This document shows, in pieces, positions 25,171-33,085 of a stretch of 64,000 nucleotides of DNA. The notes beneath the pieces are model-generated. The model did no database searches and was not told the origin of the DNA. It saw only the letters and a list, made by a program, of their open reading frames with translations. The stretch's first letter is position 1. The number at the start of each line of letters is the position of its first letter. This DNA is from an uncultured Candidatus Nitrosopumilus sp. (GTDB lineage: Archaea > Thermoproteota > Nitrososphaeria > Nitrososphaerales > Nitrosopumilaceae). The translations under genes and the position numbers were made by a program. The stretch is taken from contig OX638319.1 in NCBI GenBank assembly GCA_951812655.1, positions 434,001 to 498,000 on the forward strand, in the 5' to 3' direction.

Positions 25171-26574
25171 CTAATTGATTTTATCTAGTGCAAAAGCTCT
25201 ATGCAATGCACGTACTGCTGAATTTGTATCAGAATTTTTTACGATAAAAGCAAGATTGAGTTCTGATGAACCCTGCGTGATCATAGATATGTTGATTTTA
25301 TTTTTTTCAATTGCTCGAAATACCTTTGAAGCGACTCCGACAGTTCCACGCATTCCAGATCCAATTAATGCAATTATTGCAACATCTATGGTAACTTCCA
25401 ATTTTTTAATGATTTTTCCCAATAATTCCAATTCTAAAACACTTACAGCCTTATCAAGATCAGTGTTCTTAACCACAATTGTGATACTAGATTCTGAAGG
25501 GTTTTGAGAAATCATCATCACATTGATTCCAGCTTTTGCCAATGTAGCAAATATTTTGGCAGCTGTTCCAGGTGTCCCTATCATACTTCCACCTCTAATA
25601 TCGATTAAACCATTATTTCGAACATTGCTAACACATTTTACAGTATTTTTGACAGAAGATGATGTAGATGCAGTAACCAGAGTTCCTTCATTTTTTACCT
25701 CAAAAGAACTTCTTATCTTTATGGGAATTTTCTTGGCAACTAGAGGTTCAAATGTTCGTGGATGTATCTGCTTGGCTCCAAATAGAGCCATTTCAATTGC
25801 TTCTACGTATGAAACTTCTTTTAGTAACTTTGCATTTTTGACAATTTTGGGATCTGCAGTCATCAACCCATTTACGTCACTCATTAACCAAATTTCATCT
25901 GCTTTAATGCAAGAACCAACAATAGTAGATGAATAATCAGAACCTCCTCGACCGAATGTAGTGACATGTCCATGTTGATCAGCTCCTGCAAATCCTCCAA
26001 CAACTGGAATTGTTTTCTTTAAAAATAAAGCATCAACTGTTTTTGATACTCTTAATCTAGTTGTATCCATCAATGGTTTGGACTCACCGAAATTAGAATC
26101 AGTTACAATCCCTACATCCTTGCCGGTAAGAGGAATGGATTTTACACCTAAATCATTAATTGCAGATGAGACTAAGCTTATCGACAATCGCTCACCGAAT
26201 GAAATTAGATAATCCATTGTCCTTGGTGTAACTTCTCCAAGTAGCACCATTCCATCAATTAGAGCAAGTAGTTCAGCAAAATCCTTGTCAAGTTTTACCA
26301 ATAATTTTTTTCGTACATCAATTTTTTTGACAGTTTGTTTTGCTAACTGTTTATGTCTATTGATAATTTTTGATGCTAATAGTTCAGCTGCTGATTTATT
26401 TTCTTTTTTAATTGATTCAGAAATTCCCAAAAGATCATCTGTCGTTTCACTTGTTGCAGAACACACGACTACAATTCTGTGTTTTTTTGATAATATGTTT
26501 AGATGTTTAGAAATCAAATGGATGTCTTTAGCAGTAGAAATTGACGTTCCACCGTATTTTATTACAAGTCTCAA
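25171..26574 (-). CDS. lysC: Aspartate kinase
   Basis: Phosphorylates aspartate, the first step to lysine, threonine and methionine. The 467-residue sequence has the amino-acid kinase start KYGGTSISTAKD, the ATP site GFAGADQHGHVTTFGRGGSD, and two C-terminal ACT domains at about residues 310-385 and 390-467 (GLIDIRGGSMIGTPG and IALIGSGMRGTVG) that bind the regulatory amino acid. Length and layout are typical. The gene stands alone with a 35-base gap to pcn upstream. Confidence 0.93.
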   Translation of the reverse strand: MRLVIKYGGTSISTAKDIHLISKHLNILSKKHRIVVVCSATSETTDDLLGISESIKKENKSAAELLASKIINRHKQLAKQTVKKIDVRKKLLVKLDKDFAELLALIDGMVLLGEVTPRTMDYLISFGERLSISLVSSAINDLGVKSIPLTGKDVGIVTDSNFGESKPLMDTTRLRVSKTVDALFLKKTIPVVGGFAGADQHGHVTTFGRGGSDYSSTIVGSCIKADEIWLMSDVNGLMTADPKIVKNAKLLKEVSYVEAIEMALFGAKQIHPRTFEPLVAKKIPIKIRSSFEVKNEGTLVTASTSSSVKNTVKCVSNVRNNGLIDIRGGSMIGTPGTAAKIFATLAKAGINVMMISQNPSESSITIVVKNTDLDKAVSVLELELLGKIIKKLEVTIDVAIIALIGSGMRGTVGVASKVFRAIEKNKINISMITQGSSELNLAFIVKNSDTNSAVRALHRAFALDKIN

Positions 26575-26609
26575 TTCAAAATACCTGAGCTAGTTAATCT
26601 TTAAATGCT

Positions 26610-27356
26610 TTAACTTTCGACCCGTGGAGCCAAGTAAAAGTGAATTCTTCCAATATTTGCAACTTTAAATTCGATTCTCAAGGGTTTTGCACTTGAAAAT
26701 TCACATGTAATTGAGCCTGCGTTTGAACCTACTGCTTTAACTACAGGATTTAGATACTCAAGACTGTATGTACCCACACTGTCTTCTTTCGAAGAAATCT
26801 CTTCTACATCGCCATCATCTTTATCTAGATCAATTATTACCTCACCAGAATCACCTTTTCCTGAAAAATCTCCTTTTGAGTCCAGTGTATGGATTGTTAG
26901 ATAATCAGACACTACCTGGACATCGCCCAGAATCTTGTCAAACCTAGAAGATGCTAAAATAATTTTTGAGTCGTATGGAATTTTTGGTAAAGGCGTATCG
27001 GTAGCTGAACTTTCAATCAATCGCATTTTGTATTTTTTATTTTTTCCAACCGTTACAAGTAACATATTTTGTTCAGATATACTAATCTCTATGCTATCTT
27101 TTTTATCCGCTCTTTTGATAAGTTTTGAAAATTCATCAATTCTTACTCCAAATTTAATATCACTATCACACTCATATTTTTCAAATGCAGAATTAGGCCA
27201 AGAGATATCAATTAGTGCAACATGTGATGGATCCATTCCTCTGAAAGTAATTCCTTCCGACGTTGCAACAAAGGTTGCTTCTTCAACAAGTGTAGATATT
27301 GCAGATATGATAGCTTTTAGATCATCCGAACCACTAGTCTTTGCTCCAAATGTCAA
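26610..27356 (-). CDS. pcn: DNA polymerase sliding clamp (PCNA)
   Basis: A 248-residue sliding clamp that encircles DNA and tethers PolD, PolB, ligase and FEN1. It has the two-domain PCNA layout: ATFVATSEGITFRGMDPSHVALID in domain 1, the central interdomain connector around KIPYDSKI and the C-terminal RIHFYLAPRVES strand that forms the PIP-peptide contact area. Only one PCNA gene is visible. It is the last gene of an apparent rpoL-tfs-pcn unit (35 bases after tfs), coupling transcription and replication genes. Confidence 0.95.
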   Translation of the reverse strand: MTFGAKTSGSDDLKAIISAISTLVEEATFVATSEGITFRGMDPSHVALIDISWPNSAFEKYECDSDIKFGVRIDEFSKLIKRADKKDSIEISISEQNMLLVTVGKNKKYKMRLIESSATDTPLPKIPYDSKIILASSRFDKILGDVQVVSDYLTIHTLDSKGDFSGKGDSGEVIIDLDKDDGDVEEISSKEDSVGTYSLEYLNPVVKAVGSNAGSITCEFSSAKPLRIEFKVANIGRIHFYLAPRVES

Positions 27357-27390
27357 ACCAATTTTGTTGACTACATGTACCAGTTAAACG

Positions 27391-27708
27391 TTATGTGTAA
27401 TCACGCCATGTGTATTTGCATTTCTGACAACGATAAAACCTTGTTGTGGGTTCATCGGCACTTCTGGTTTGAAACATCCAACCAACTGCTTCACCGTGAC
27501 CGCATTTTTCACAGTCTATTTTGACCGTAGGCATAGACTCTTCCCCTTCATTTCCTTCAAAAGCAAGAAGAGAGAAATCGGGCTCTTCTTCGTCTACAAT
27601 TTTTTTGGTTGATTTTACTTTTTCCCCTTCGGTGTAATGACACTGAGGACATTCAAGTCCAATCCCACTTTTTTTTAATTTAACCTCACACTTGGGGCAA
27701 AATTTCAA
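27391..27708 (-). CDS. Transcription elongation factor TFS
   Basis: A 105-residue archaeal homologue of TFIIS/RPA12. The N-terminal zinc ribbon has CPKC and CPQC (residues 4-7 and 19-22); the C-terminal ribbon has CEKCGHGEAVGW and CQKCKYTW. The catalytic acidic hairpin is intact as RSADEPTTRF (Asp-Glu), so it should stimulate RNA cleavage by backtracked polymerase. The linker is acidic. It sits one base downstream of rpoL and upstream of pcn. Confidence 0.93.
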   Translation of the reverse strand: MKFCPKCEVKLKKSGIGLECPQCHYTEGEKVKSTKKIVDEEEPDFSLLAFEGNEGEESMPTVKIDCEKCGHGEAVGWMFQTRSADEPTTRFYRCQKCKYTWRDYT

Positions 27709-27709
27709 T

Positions 27710-27988
27710 TTAATTTACCTTGATTTTGGAATTAAACAGTTGTTTGAACTCATCAGCCATTTTTACTGCAGATTCTGTTGCATTTTTGATTTCGCCTAGC
27801 GGTTTTGAACTAGAATTTACTCTCATCCAACATTCATTGGTAAGAGGATGTTTTACTATTACGCCTGCAAAATCAACATTAGATGCCTTTAACAGCTCGT
27901 GCTGAACTATGTATAAAATTCCAATATCAGTTTCAGTGATTGAAAGACTGATTTCATTCGTTTCTGAAGTGATCACTTCTGCATTCAT
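27710..27988 (-). CDS. rpoL: DNA-directed RNA polymerase subunit L (Rpo11)
   Basis: A 92-residue Rpb11/Rpo11-type subunit that pairs with Rpo3 in polymerase assembly. The central motif IVQHELLKASNVDFAGVIV-type sequence and the strand HPLTNECWMRVNS match the alpha-like dimerisation domain; the C-terminal helix (VKMADEFKQLFNSK) completes it. Length is normal for archaea. First gene in the rpoL-tfs-pcn unit, one base apart from tfs. Confidence 0.88.
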   Translation of the reverse strand: MNAEVITSETNEISLSITETDIGILYIVQHELLKASNVDFAGVIVKHPLTNECWMRVNSSSKPLGEIKNATESAVKMADEFKQLFNSKIKVN

Positions 27989-28039
27989 GTATTCAGAAAA
28001 AGCACTTATTGCGGATATAAATCATTATGAATGATTACA

Positions 28040-28576
28040 ATGGGAGAAAGCAAGATTTCAGAGATTAAACTGATAAAATCTAAAGAAGAATACTCATCAG
28101 ATGAAAATGTAGAGATTTATGTCCAATTTTCTGTTGAAGGAGACCTTAGAAAAGCATTCAACGAGACTAATTGGACAAAAGCGTACAACAATAATGATGT
28201 TTCATTTAAAATGAAATACGGCATTAAATTAGCATCTGGGGGATTTAGGAAAAAAGAACTTGGAAGAACCATTGATACCTATAGAAAAGCATCAATTTTC
28301 TGGACAAGGAATCCCAAATTAGTGAATCCAATGAAAGATAGAAGAATTTGGGTACAAGTTGCCAAAAACTTTGAGCCATTTATCAGGCTATCAGAGGAAG
28401 AGGTAAGACAAGAATTATTTGACTTTAATGAAAAATTCGTTTTCAAAGCATCAGATTTGGGAAAAGGTAAGCATAAGATAGGAGCTGAAACGTTTGCATC
28501 GTGGCAAAAACATGACTTTACAGATGCTGGAAACGTAAAAAATGGTTCTAACGAAATTGAAATCACTATCAATTAG
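28040..28576 (+). CDS. Hypothetical beta-rich protein
   Basis: A 178-residue protein with no recognised family. Its pattern of alternating strands (EIYVQFSVEGDL, VSFKMKYGIKLAS, NEIEITIN at the end) suggests an immunoglobulin-like sandwich without signal peptide. The ATG at 28040 is preferred because a GGATATAAATC box lies about 22 bases upstream; an in-frame ATG at 28031 lies too close to it. Two small paralogous proteins follow on the same strand, 31 and 193 bases later. Confidence 0.5.
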   Translation: MGESKISEIKLIKSKEEYSSDENVEIYVQFSVEGDLRKAFNETNWTKAYNNNDVSFKMKYGIKLASGGFRKKELGRTIDTYRKASIFWTRNPKLVNPMKDRRIWVQVAKNFEPFIRLSEEEVRQELFDFNEKFVFKASDLGKGKHKIGAETFASWQKHDFTDAGNVKNGSNEIEITIN

Positions 28577-28607
28577 GGATATAAGGAACTTTTTTGGATA
28601 ATTAACA

Positions 28608-28760
28608 ATGGCAAAATATGATGGTCTCTTAGGACAACCAATTCTTGAAGTTGAAGAACCAGACAAAGAAGGTGGAATTACCTTTATCTTTAAAGATAAC
28701 AGATTTCTGTTTATGAAAGTGGTGGATGGAAAAATTGAGACGGTGTCAATACCAGAATAG
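28608..28760 (+). CDS. Small conserved-looking protein, tandem paralogue 1
   Basis: A 50-residue protein beginning MAKYDGLLGQP. Its core LEVEEPDKEGGITFIFKD is followed by a strand and KVVDGKIE, and the second protein (28770-28916) repeats the same pattern with different residues. This preserved pattern after DNA divergence indicates purifying selection and real coding. No signal peptide, cysteines or catalytic motif. Probably a single small beta domain, perhaps a binding partner of something larger; function unknown. Ends 9 bases before the next copy. Confidence 0.55.
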   Translation: MAKYDGLLGQPILEVEEPDKEGGITFIFKDNRFLFMKVVDGKIETVSIPE

Positions 28761-28769
28761 GTGATATGA

Positions 28770-28916
28770 ATGGAAAAATTTGATCCAATCAAAATGATAG
28801 AACTTGTGAAAGTTGAAGATCCTGATCCAGAAGGTGGAATTACTTTGTTTTTCCAAGAAGATAAAACTTTGAAAATTAAAGTTGTAGATGGAAAATTAGT
28901 TTCAGAATTTGTTTGA
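28770..28916 (+). CDS. Small conserved-looking protein, tandem paralogue 2
   Basis: A 48-residue paralogue of the preceding protein: VKVEDPDPEGGITLFFQED aligns with VEEPDKEGGITFIFKD, and both end KVVDGK followed by a hydrophobic residue. The ATG at 28770 is used because the overlapping ATG at 28766 is in another frame that stops at once. It lies 2 bases before the convergent phosphatase gene stop. Function unknown. Confidence 0.55.
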   Translation: MEKFDPIKMIELVKVEDPDPEGGITLFFQEDKTLKIKVVDGKLVSEFV

Positions 28917-28917
28917 A

Positions 28918-29427
28918 TTAATTTCTAACATGTTTTTCATAAAATCCTATTGCGAGTTCCTGTACTTCAGATTGAATTGATCCAGGTCTTTCATCTCGAA
29001 TTTTTTCAATTGCATCAACAGCTGAGAATTTTTTGTATTTAACATAATAACATGCTAGAATTGTTCCAGCCCTACCCAATCCAGCTGCACAATGCACCAT
29101 AACAGCCTGATCATTATCAATTTTTTCATGAATAAAATCTACTGCAGAATCAATCCTATCCATATCAGGAGCTGTTAAGTCAGGAGTTGGCACATGAAGA
29201 TAATTAATATTCTGAACCCAATTTGGAGGTAATGAATTTTCAGTCATTGTCACGATTGATTTTACTCCTTGATTTAGAAGCCAATCAAACTCATCAAAAC
29301 TTGTCGGAATTCCTGAGCCTGCAAGTTTTTCTTCAATTAACCAGGAAAAATTAGTAGGTTTTTTTGTAATCTTTCCATGTACCTTTCTCCAAATGTTTCC
29401 AGGTTTACTCATATTAGAGACTGACAC
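28918..29427 (-). CDS. Dual-specificity protein phosphatase
   Basis: A 169-residue cysteine-based phosphatase of the DUSP/PTP superfamily. The active-site P-loop is VHCAAGLGRAGT (Cys and Arg of HC-x5-R present), the general acid Asp is probably in HVPTPDLTAPD, and the family helix YYVKYKKFSAVDAIEKIR follows. It should dephosphorylate Ser/Thr/Tyr or small phosphorylated molecules. A second start at residue 6 (29412) is possible. No kinase gene is adjacent, but a predicted kinase lies at 48927. Confidence 0.88.
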   Translation of the reverse strand: MSVSNMSKPGNIWRKVHGKITKKPTNFSWLIEEKLAGSGIPTSFDEFDWLLNQGVKSIVTMTENSLPPNWVQNINYLHVPTPDLTAPDMDRIDSAVDFIHEKIDNDQAVMVHCAAGLGRAGTILACYYVKYKKFSAVDAIEKIRDERPGSIQSEVQELAIGFYEKHVRN

Positions 29428-29468
29428 TATTCTATATTTTTAGTATTGCGAAATCAGATAGAAAGGAA

Positions 29469-30110
29469 TTACGAAGCCACAGCACGAACCGGAGAACCTG
29501 TTGCATCCTTTAGTTTTAGAGGAAGAATAGTAAAATCAAATTTGACTGAAGTGATTTTATTTAAGTTTGCCAAATTTTCCACAATCAAAATATTGTTTCT
29601 TGAGAGAATATGATGAACTGAAAATGATTCGTCGGTGCCTAAATCAATACTAGGAGAATCTATACCAACTAGATTAGTTTTTTTTAATACAAGGTATTTC
29701 GCAGCTGACATGTCTAATCCAGGATTTTCAGTGAAATAATTTTCGTCTTTCAGATTTTTTTGCCATTCTGTATAAAAAAAGATTGATGAACGAGTAGGAA
29801 TTTTTCCGTTCTTTTTCTCAAACAATATGATATCTGATTTTGTAATTGGGGAATTTTTTATTTTTTTGAGCCTGATGAGAATAGCTTTTCCCAAAAGTCT
29901 ATCCAATGGGATTTTATCAATTTTTAGACCATTGTGAGCAAAATGATATGGCGCATCAAGGTGTGTTCCAGTATGAGAGCTTAGAAATAGCAATTCCAGA
30001 TTATACCCATCATGACCAATATCAGACCAATGAATGAAATGAGGTTTGGGAGATCCTGGAAAACTTGGAATAGATTCAGATATTGTAAGTGTAAGATCTA
30101 TTGGCTTCAC
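29469..30110 (-). CDS. Cyclase-family hydrolase (kynurenine formamidase type)
   Basis: A 213-residue metal-dependent hydrolase. The family signature is SSHTGTHLDAPYHF, giving the His and Asp zinc/manganese ligands; IPSFPGSPKPHF near the start and DSPSIDLGTDESFSVHHILL-type motif near residue 150-170 complete the active site. Members hydrolyse N-formylkynurenine or related amides/cyclic esters. Tryptophan degradation genes are not visible nearby, so the substrate is open. Single gene with divergent RAM-domain neighbour. Confidence 0.82.
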   Translation of the reverse strand: MKPIDLTLTISESIPSFPGSPKPHFIHWSDIGHDGYNLELLFLSSHTGTHLDAPYHFAHNGLKIDKIPLDRLLGKAILIRLKKIKNSPITKSDIILFEKKNGKIPTRSSIFFYTEWQKNLKDENYFTENPGLDMSAAKYLVLKKTNLVGIDSPSIDLGTDESFSVHHILSRNNILIVENLANLNKITSVKFDFTILPLKLKDATGSPVRAVAS

Positions 30111-30186
30111 ACCAATAGACGGAATTTCTGATTAATCAGTCTTTGATCAATGAAAAGTTAAATACTGTCTTGTTGGAAACTTTCAT

Positions 30187-30444
30187 GTGCCTACAGCATA
30201 TGTTCTATTGAATTCTGATCTTGGATCAGATGAATCTATCATCGACGAAGCTAAACAAATTCTTGCTAGCGAAGAGATCAAATTCGAGGTTCAAGGAGTT
30301 TATGGAGTATATGACATTATCTTGAAATTATCTTCCAGTGATGCAGAAAATCTTCGATCCGTCATTACCAACAAAATTAGAAAAATTAGTAAAATTCAAT
30401 CTACCCTAACCATGATGGTAATTGAAGAACAAGAAAATCTATAG
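30187..30444 (+). CDS. Stand-alone Lrp/AsnC ligand-binding (RAM) domain protein
   Basis: An 85-residue protein consisting only of the RAM domain of Lrp/AsnC regulators, with no helix-turn-helix. The pattern PTAYVLLNSDLGSDESIIDE and VQGVYGVYDIILKLSSSD is typical, and the ending TLTMMVIEEQ matches the last strand. Such proteins bind small effectors (often amino acids) and can form octamers with full Lrp regulators. GTG at 30187 is the start; the overlapping ATG at 30185 is in another frame. It converges on the aminotransferase gene with a 6-base overlap. Confidence 0.8.
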   Translation: MPTAYVLLNSDLGSDESIIDEAKQILASEEIKFEVQGVYGVYDIILKLSSSDAENLRSVITNKIRKISKIQSTLTMMVIEEQENL

Positions 30445-31590
30445 TTTCTTTATTGCATCAACTACCTGAAGTATTTGAGATTCAGTATTGAAAAAGTGGG
30501 GAGATGCTCGTACAATCTTTTTTTCCATTATTTCCCTCACGGCCAAAACAATATTTTGTTTTTCCAGTTTATCTACAATTGTCTGTGATTCCAATCCTTT
30601 AATGTTAAAAGACACAATACTAGTTCTGTCTCCACGATCTCCTGGACCGTACAAAATAACATTTGGAATTTTTGACAATTCATCGATTAAAAGATCCGAC
30701 AGATATTGATTTTTTTTATGAATGTTACTTATACCAAAATTTAGGAGGTACCTTGCAGAGGATTCTAATCCAACGATTCCCACATAATTTCTGAATCCGG
30801 TTTGAAATCGATCAGGCAGTTCCTTGAAGGTAAGTTTTGAATCGTCGTTTATGATTCCGGATTCTCCACCAATTGTATTAGGTTCTAAAAATCCACTTGA
30901 TTTTTTACTACAATAAAACAATCCTGTTCCCATTGGACCACATAGCCATTTAGAACCATTAAAGGACATGAAATCACATTTAATTTTTGACACATCTACG
31001 TCTTCAATACATCCTACAGTTTGTGCAGCATCAATAAAAAATGGAACTTTGTTATGAAGAATTTTTCCCACTTCTTCTACAGGAATTATAGACCCAGTAT
31101 TATACAGAGCATGGCTAAGAGATACTAGTTTAGTATTTTTGTCAATGAATGATTTTAAGTCATCGAGTTTAAAAAATCCATTTTCATCAATGGGTAAATT
31201 TTTTACTGAAATTTTTTCCTTTAGATTTATCCAAGGAAAAAGATTTGCATGGTGTTCGTGTCCCATTCCACGAATTATCATGTTGGATTCTTTGTCAAAT
31301 GAAATTCCGTTAGCCACAAAATTAATTCCGTCAGTTGTACTTTGAGTTAAAACCACTTCTTCAGGATGACAAGAAATAATTTTTGCGATAATTTTTCTTA
31401 CATTTTGTAGTTTTTCAAAAACAAATGATTCAGAATCATTAGAATCAGGACCAATTGAATTGTATGTAACTAAGAATTCTCTCATCGCATCAATACTCTG
31501 GGAAGGCATCAATGAAACTGATGCATTATTCAGATAGATTTTTTCTGATTCAGAAAAATCATCAGAAATGTCTTTGGACATTAAATTCAT
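30439..31590 (-). CDS. Class V aminotransferase, cysteine desulfurase/epimerase-like
   Basis: A 383-residue fold type I PLP enzyme. Visible elements: VVLTQSTTDGINFVANG, the PLP Asp in FFIDAAQTVG, and the Schiff-base Lys in SFNGSKWLCGPMGTG. The family includes SufS-type desulfurases and isopenicillin-N-epimerase-like enzymes; the C-terminal catalytic Cys loop typical of SufS is not obvious, so desulfurase activity is uncertain. Start is chosen at ATG 31590 or 31581; a longer frame to 31665 overlaps the divergent gene by 49 bases. Confidence 0.78.
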   Translation of the reverse strand: MNLMSKDISDDFSESEKIYLNNASVSLMPSQSIDAMREFLVTYNSIGPDSNDSESFVFEKLQNVRKIIAKIISCHPEEVVLTQSTTDGINFVANGISFDKESNMIIRGMGHEHHANLFPWINLKEKISVKNLPIDENGFFKLDDLKSFIDKNTKLVSLSHALYNTGSIIPVEEVGKILHNKVPFFIDAAQTVGCIEDVDVSKIKCDFMSFNGSKWLCGPMGTGLFYCSKKSSGFLEPNTIGGESGIINDDSKLTFKELPDRFQTGFRNYVGIVGLESSARYLLNFGISNIHKKNQYLSDLLIDELSKIPNVILYGPGDRGDRTSIVSFNIKGLESQTIVDKLEKQNIVLAVREIMEKKIVRASPHFFNTESQILQVVDAIKKL

Positions 31591-31591
31591 T

Positions 31592-31600
31592 ATTATATCT
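31592..31600 (+). promoter_or_regulatory. TATA-like box for the RecA-like gene
   Basis: ATTATATCT lies about 21-24 bases upstream of the two TTG codons (31617, 31620) that begin the plus-strand gene, fitting a leaderless archaeal transcript. It overlaps the start region of the minus-strand aminotransferase. Confidence 0.4.
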
Positions 31601-31616
31601 GTAAAACGCTGTAGCG

Positions 31617-32222
31617 TTGTTGGATAAAAGTCCTGAGCTGGTTTTGGATAGTAATTTAACATCAATAAAAAAAGAATTTAAGCAAAAAAATCCAAATATC
31701 ATACTTTACTCAGAGTCATTTCATAAAATAGAATTCATTAGCAAGCTAATCGACTCAATAGAAATTCCAATTATTTTTGTTGATTTAGACTTGCTTTACA
31801 CGGGATATGTAGAATCAAAAATGATTCAGAAAAAAGACAATGTGATAATTTTTGAACTAAACGAGACAAATTGGAAGGAGAAGCTGTCAGGAATTATTTC
31901 CAATGCATCTAAGGAAAAATGTATGATAATAATTGACTCTTTAAATGGGATCCACAATTTATTTGATAATCTAGAATTTGTCAGATCTATAAGCTCAATC
32001 ATGATGCTACTTTCTGATATGAGTAGTCAAATTGGAACAACAGTAGTCATAACTGCAATGGCAAGAAAAAAGGAAAATGACGAATGGGCATTGTTGCCAG
32101 GAGGAAAACACATTATGAAATCAGAAAAAACAGGTGTGTATTTTGTTAAAAAAAGTATGAATGATTTAGTGATAGATGCTTTAGAAAAAACAGATTTTGC
32201 TAAAAAAAATAGAACATTGTGA
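31617..32222 (+). CDS. RecA/RadB-like domain protein lacking a Walker A motif
   Basis: A 201-residue protein whose layout resembles the RecA/KaiC fold: a strand NIILYSE where Walker A would be, IIFVDLDLL, the Walker B-like strand CMIIIDSLNGI with Asp, GTTVVITAMARKK as the following strand, and a final beta pair TGVYFVKKSMNDLVID. The P-loop GxxxxGK[ST] is absent. It may be a non-catalytic paralogue of RadB/KaiC-like proteins. It starts with TTG at 31617 or 31620. No other recombination gene is near; the divergent partner is an aminotransferase. Confidence 0.5.
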   Translation: MLDKSPELVLDSNLTSIKKEFKQKNPNIILYSESFHKIEFISKLIDSIEIPIIFVDLDLLYTGYVESKMIQKKDNVIIFELNETNWKEKLSGIISNASKEKCMIIIDSLNGIHNLFDNLEFVRSISSIMMLLSDMSSQIGTTVVITAMARKKENDEWALLPGGKHIMKSEKTGVYFVKKSMNDLVIDALEKTDFAKKNRTL

Positions 32223-32244
32223 AAAACATGTAGCGATCAAAATT

Positions 32245-32257
32245 ATAACGGTGTTAT
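32245..32257 (+). promoter_or_regulatory. Palindromic site 1a upstream of the first ferredoxin gene
   Basis: ATAACGGTGTTAT is a palindrome with arms ATAAC and GTTAT around three bases. Its core AACGGTGTT recurs upstream of the second ferredoxin gene. It lies 20 bases upstream of site 1b and about 50 bases before the TATA box. Candidate operator. Confidence 0.4.
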
Positions 32258-32264
32258 GAAAACT

Positions 32265-32277
32265 GAAACGCCGTTAT
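32265..32277 (+). promoter_or_regulatory. Palindromic site 1b upstream of the first ferredoxin gene
   Basis: AACGCCGTT (32267-32275) inside a longer half-symmetric stretch. Its first base is exactly 24 bases before the CAGGGAAG block (32291) preceding the TATA box, the same distance as in the second ferredoxin promoter. Candidate operator. Confidence 0.4.
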
Positions 32278-32290
32278 AACAATGAATTTG

Positions 32291-32307
32291 CAGGGAAGTT
32301 ATATAAA
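32291..32307 (+). promoter_or_regulatory. Conserved promoter block of the first ferredoxin gene
   Basis: CAGGGAAGTTATATAAA contains a GA-rich element like a TFB-recognition element followed by a TATA box, about 31 bases before the ATG at 32333. The first 15 bases are identical to the block before the second ferredoxin gene at 32731. Confidence 0.6.
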
Positions 32308-32332
32308 GATCAAAATCGTTAAAAATTTTGTT

Positions 32333-32632
32333 ATGCCAGTAGCAATACTTCCAGACATCAGTGAACAAATGTGTATCGGATGCGCACTATGTGTAGAAAT
32401 CTGTACAACACTTGGTCCAGATGTCCTTAGAGTAAAACCAGTTGAAGGCTGGAAGAGAGGTAAAGCATTCGTGTTTTATCCAGAGAGATGTATTACTGAT
32501 GGTGCATGCATAGGTGTATGCCCAACAAAAGCAATCTTTTGGATGAGACCAATGGACTTTACCGTTGGACAACCAGTTCCACTCCACAAAGATTCAGTCT
32601 TCGTCAAAGGTTGGACCGAATTAGTCGATTAG
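32333..32632 (+). CDS. Ferredoxin with two iron-sulfur sites, copy 1
   Basis: A 99-residue electron carrier. Motif 1 is CIGCALCVEIC (C-x2-C-x2-C-x3-C). Motif 2 is CITDGACIGVCP, i.e. C-x2-D-x2-C-x3-CP with Asp replacing the second Cys, as in ferredoxins with a [3Fe-4S] or Asp-ligated [4Fe-4S] cluster. It differs from the copy at 32770 in only a handful of residues (VAILP/VGIIP, T/S, HKD/YKN). The start at 32333 is used because upstream residues are not conserved in copy 2. Likely redox partner of oxidoreductases; specific partner unknown. Confidence 0.9.
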   Translation: MPVAILPDISEQMCIGCALCVEICTTLGPDVLRVKPVEGWKRGKAFVFYPERCITDGACIGVCPTKAIFWMRPMDFTVGQPVPLHKDSVFVKGWTELVD

Positions 32633-32704
32633 ATTAGTTCATTCAATTTTAATTTCTTTTTATTATTTTAAATTCTTAGGTGTTTTCCACAATATTTAGA
32701 TTTT

Positions 32705-32717
32705 ACAACGGTGTTAT
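32705..32717 (+). promoter_or_regulatory. Palindromic site upstream of the second ferredoxin gene
   Basis: The core AACGGTGTT (32707-32715) is identical to site 1a. It begins exactly 24 bases upstream of the CAGGGAAG block at 32731. Only one such site is present here, against two before copy 1. Confidence 0.4.
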
Positions 32718-32730
32718 GAAATTTTACTTT

Positions 32731-32746
32731 CAGGGAAGTTATATAC
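32731..32746 (+). promoter_or_regulatory. Conserved promoter block of the second ferredoxin gene
   Basis: CAGGGAAGTTATATAC, identical in its first 15 bases to the block before copy 1, with a TATA box about 28 bases before the ATG at 32770. Confidence 0.6.
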
Positions 32747-32769
32747 TGTCAAAACCATAAGAAATACAT

Positions 32770-33069
32770 ATGCCAGTAGGAATAATTCCAGACATCAGTG
32801 AACAAATGTGTATCGGATGCGCACTATGTGTAGAAATCTGTACAACACTTGGTCCAGATGTCCTTAGAGTAAAACCAGTTGAAGGCTGGAAGAGAGGTAA
32901 AGCATTCGTGTTTTATCCAGAGAGATGTATTTCTGATGGTGCATGCATAGGTGTATGCCCAACAAAAGCAATCTTTTGGATGAGACCAATGGACTTTACC
33001 GTTGGACAACCAGTTCCATTATACAAGAATTCAGTCTTCGTCAAAGGTTGGACCGAATTAGTCGATTAG
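32770..33069 (+). CDS. Ferredoxin with two iron-sulfur sites, copy 2
   Basis: A 99-residue near-copy of the preceding ferredoxin, with the same CIGCALCVEIC motif and CISDGACIGVCP (Asp replacing one Cys). DNA identity is very high over the coding region and into the first 30 bases after the stop, showing a recent tandem duplication or ongoing gene conversion. Substitutions cluster at the two ends of the protein. It has its own promoter rather than being read through from copy 1, since a separate TATA box is present. Confidence 0.9.
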   Translation: MPVGIIPDISEQMCIGCALCVEICTTLGPDVLRVKPVEGWKRGKAFVFYPERCISDGACIGVCPTKAIFWMRPMDFTVGQPVPLYKNSVFVKGWTELVD

Positions 33070-33085
33070 ATTAGTTCATTCAATT

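Noticed and set aside
32249-32280. Hairpin TTATAACGG/CCGTTATAA (9 bp arms, 19-base spacer) read as a terminator
   Set aside because: It is better explained by the two spaced palindromic sites; no U-run follows it.
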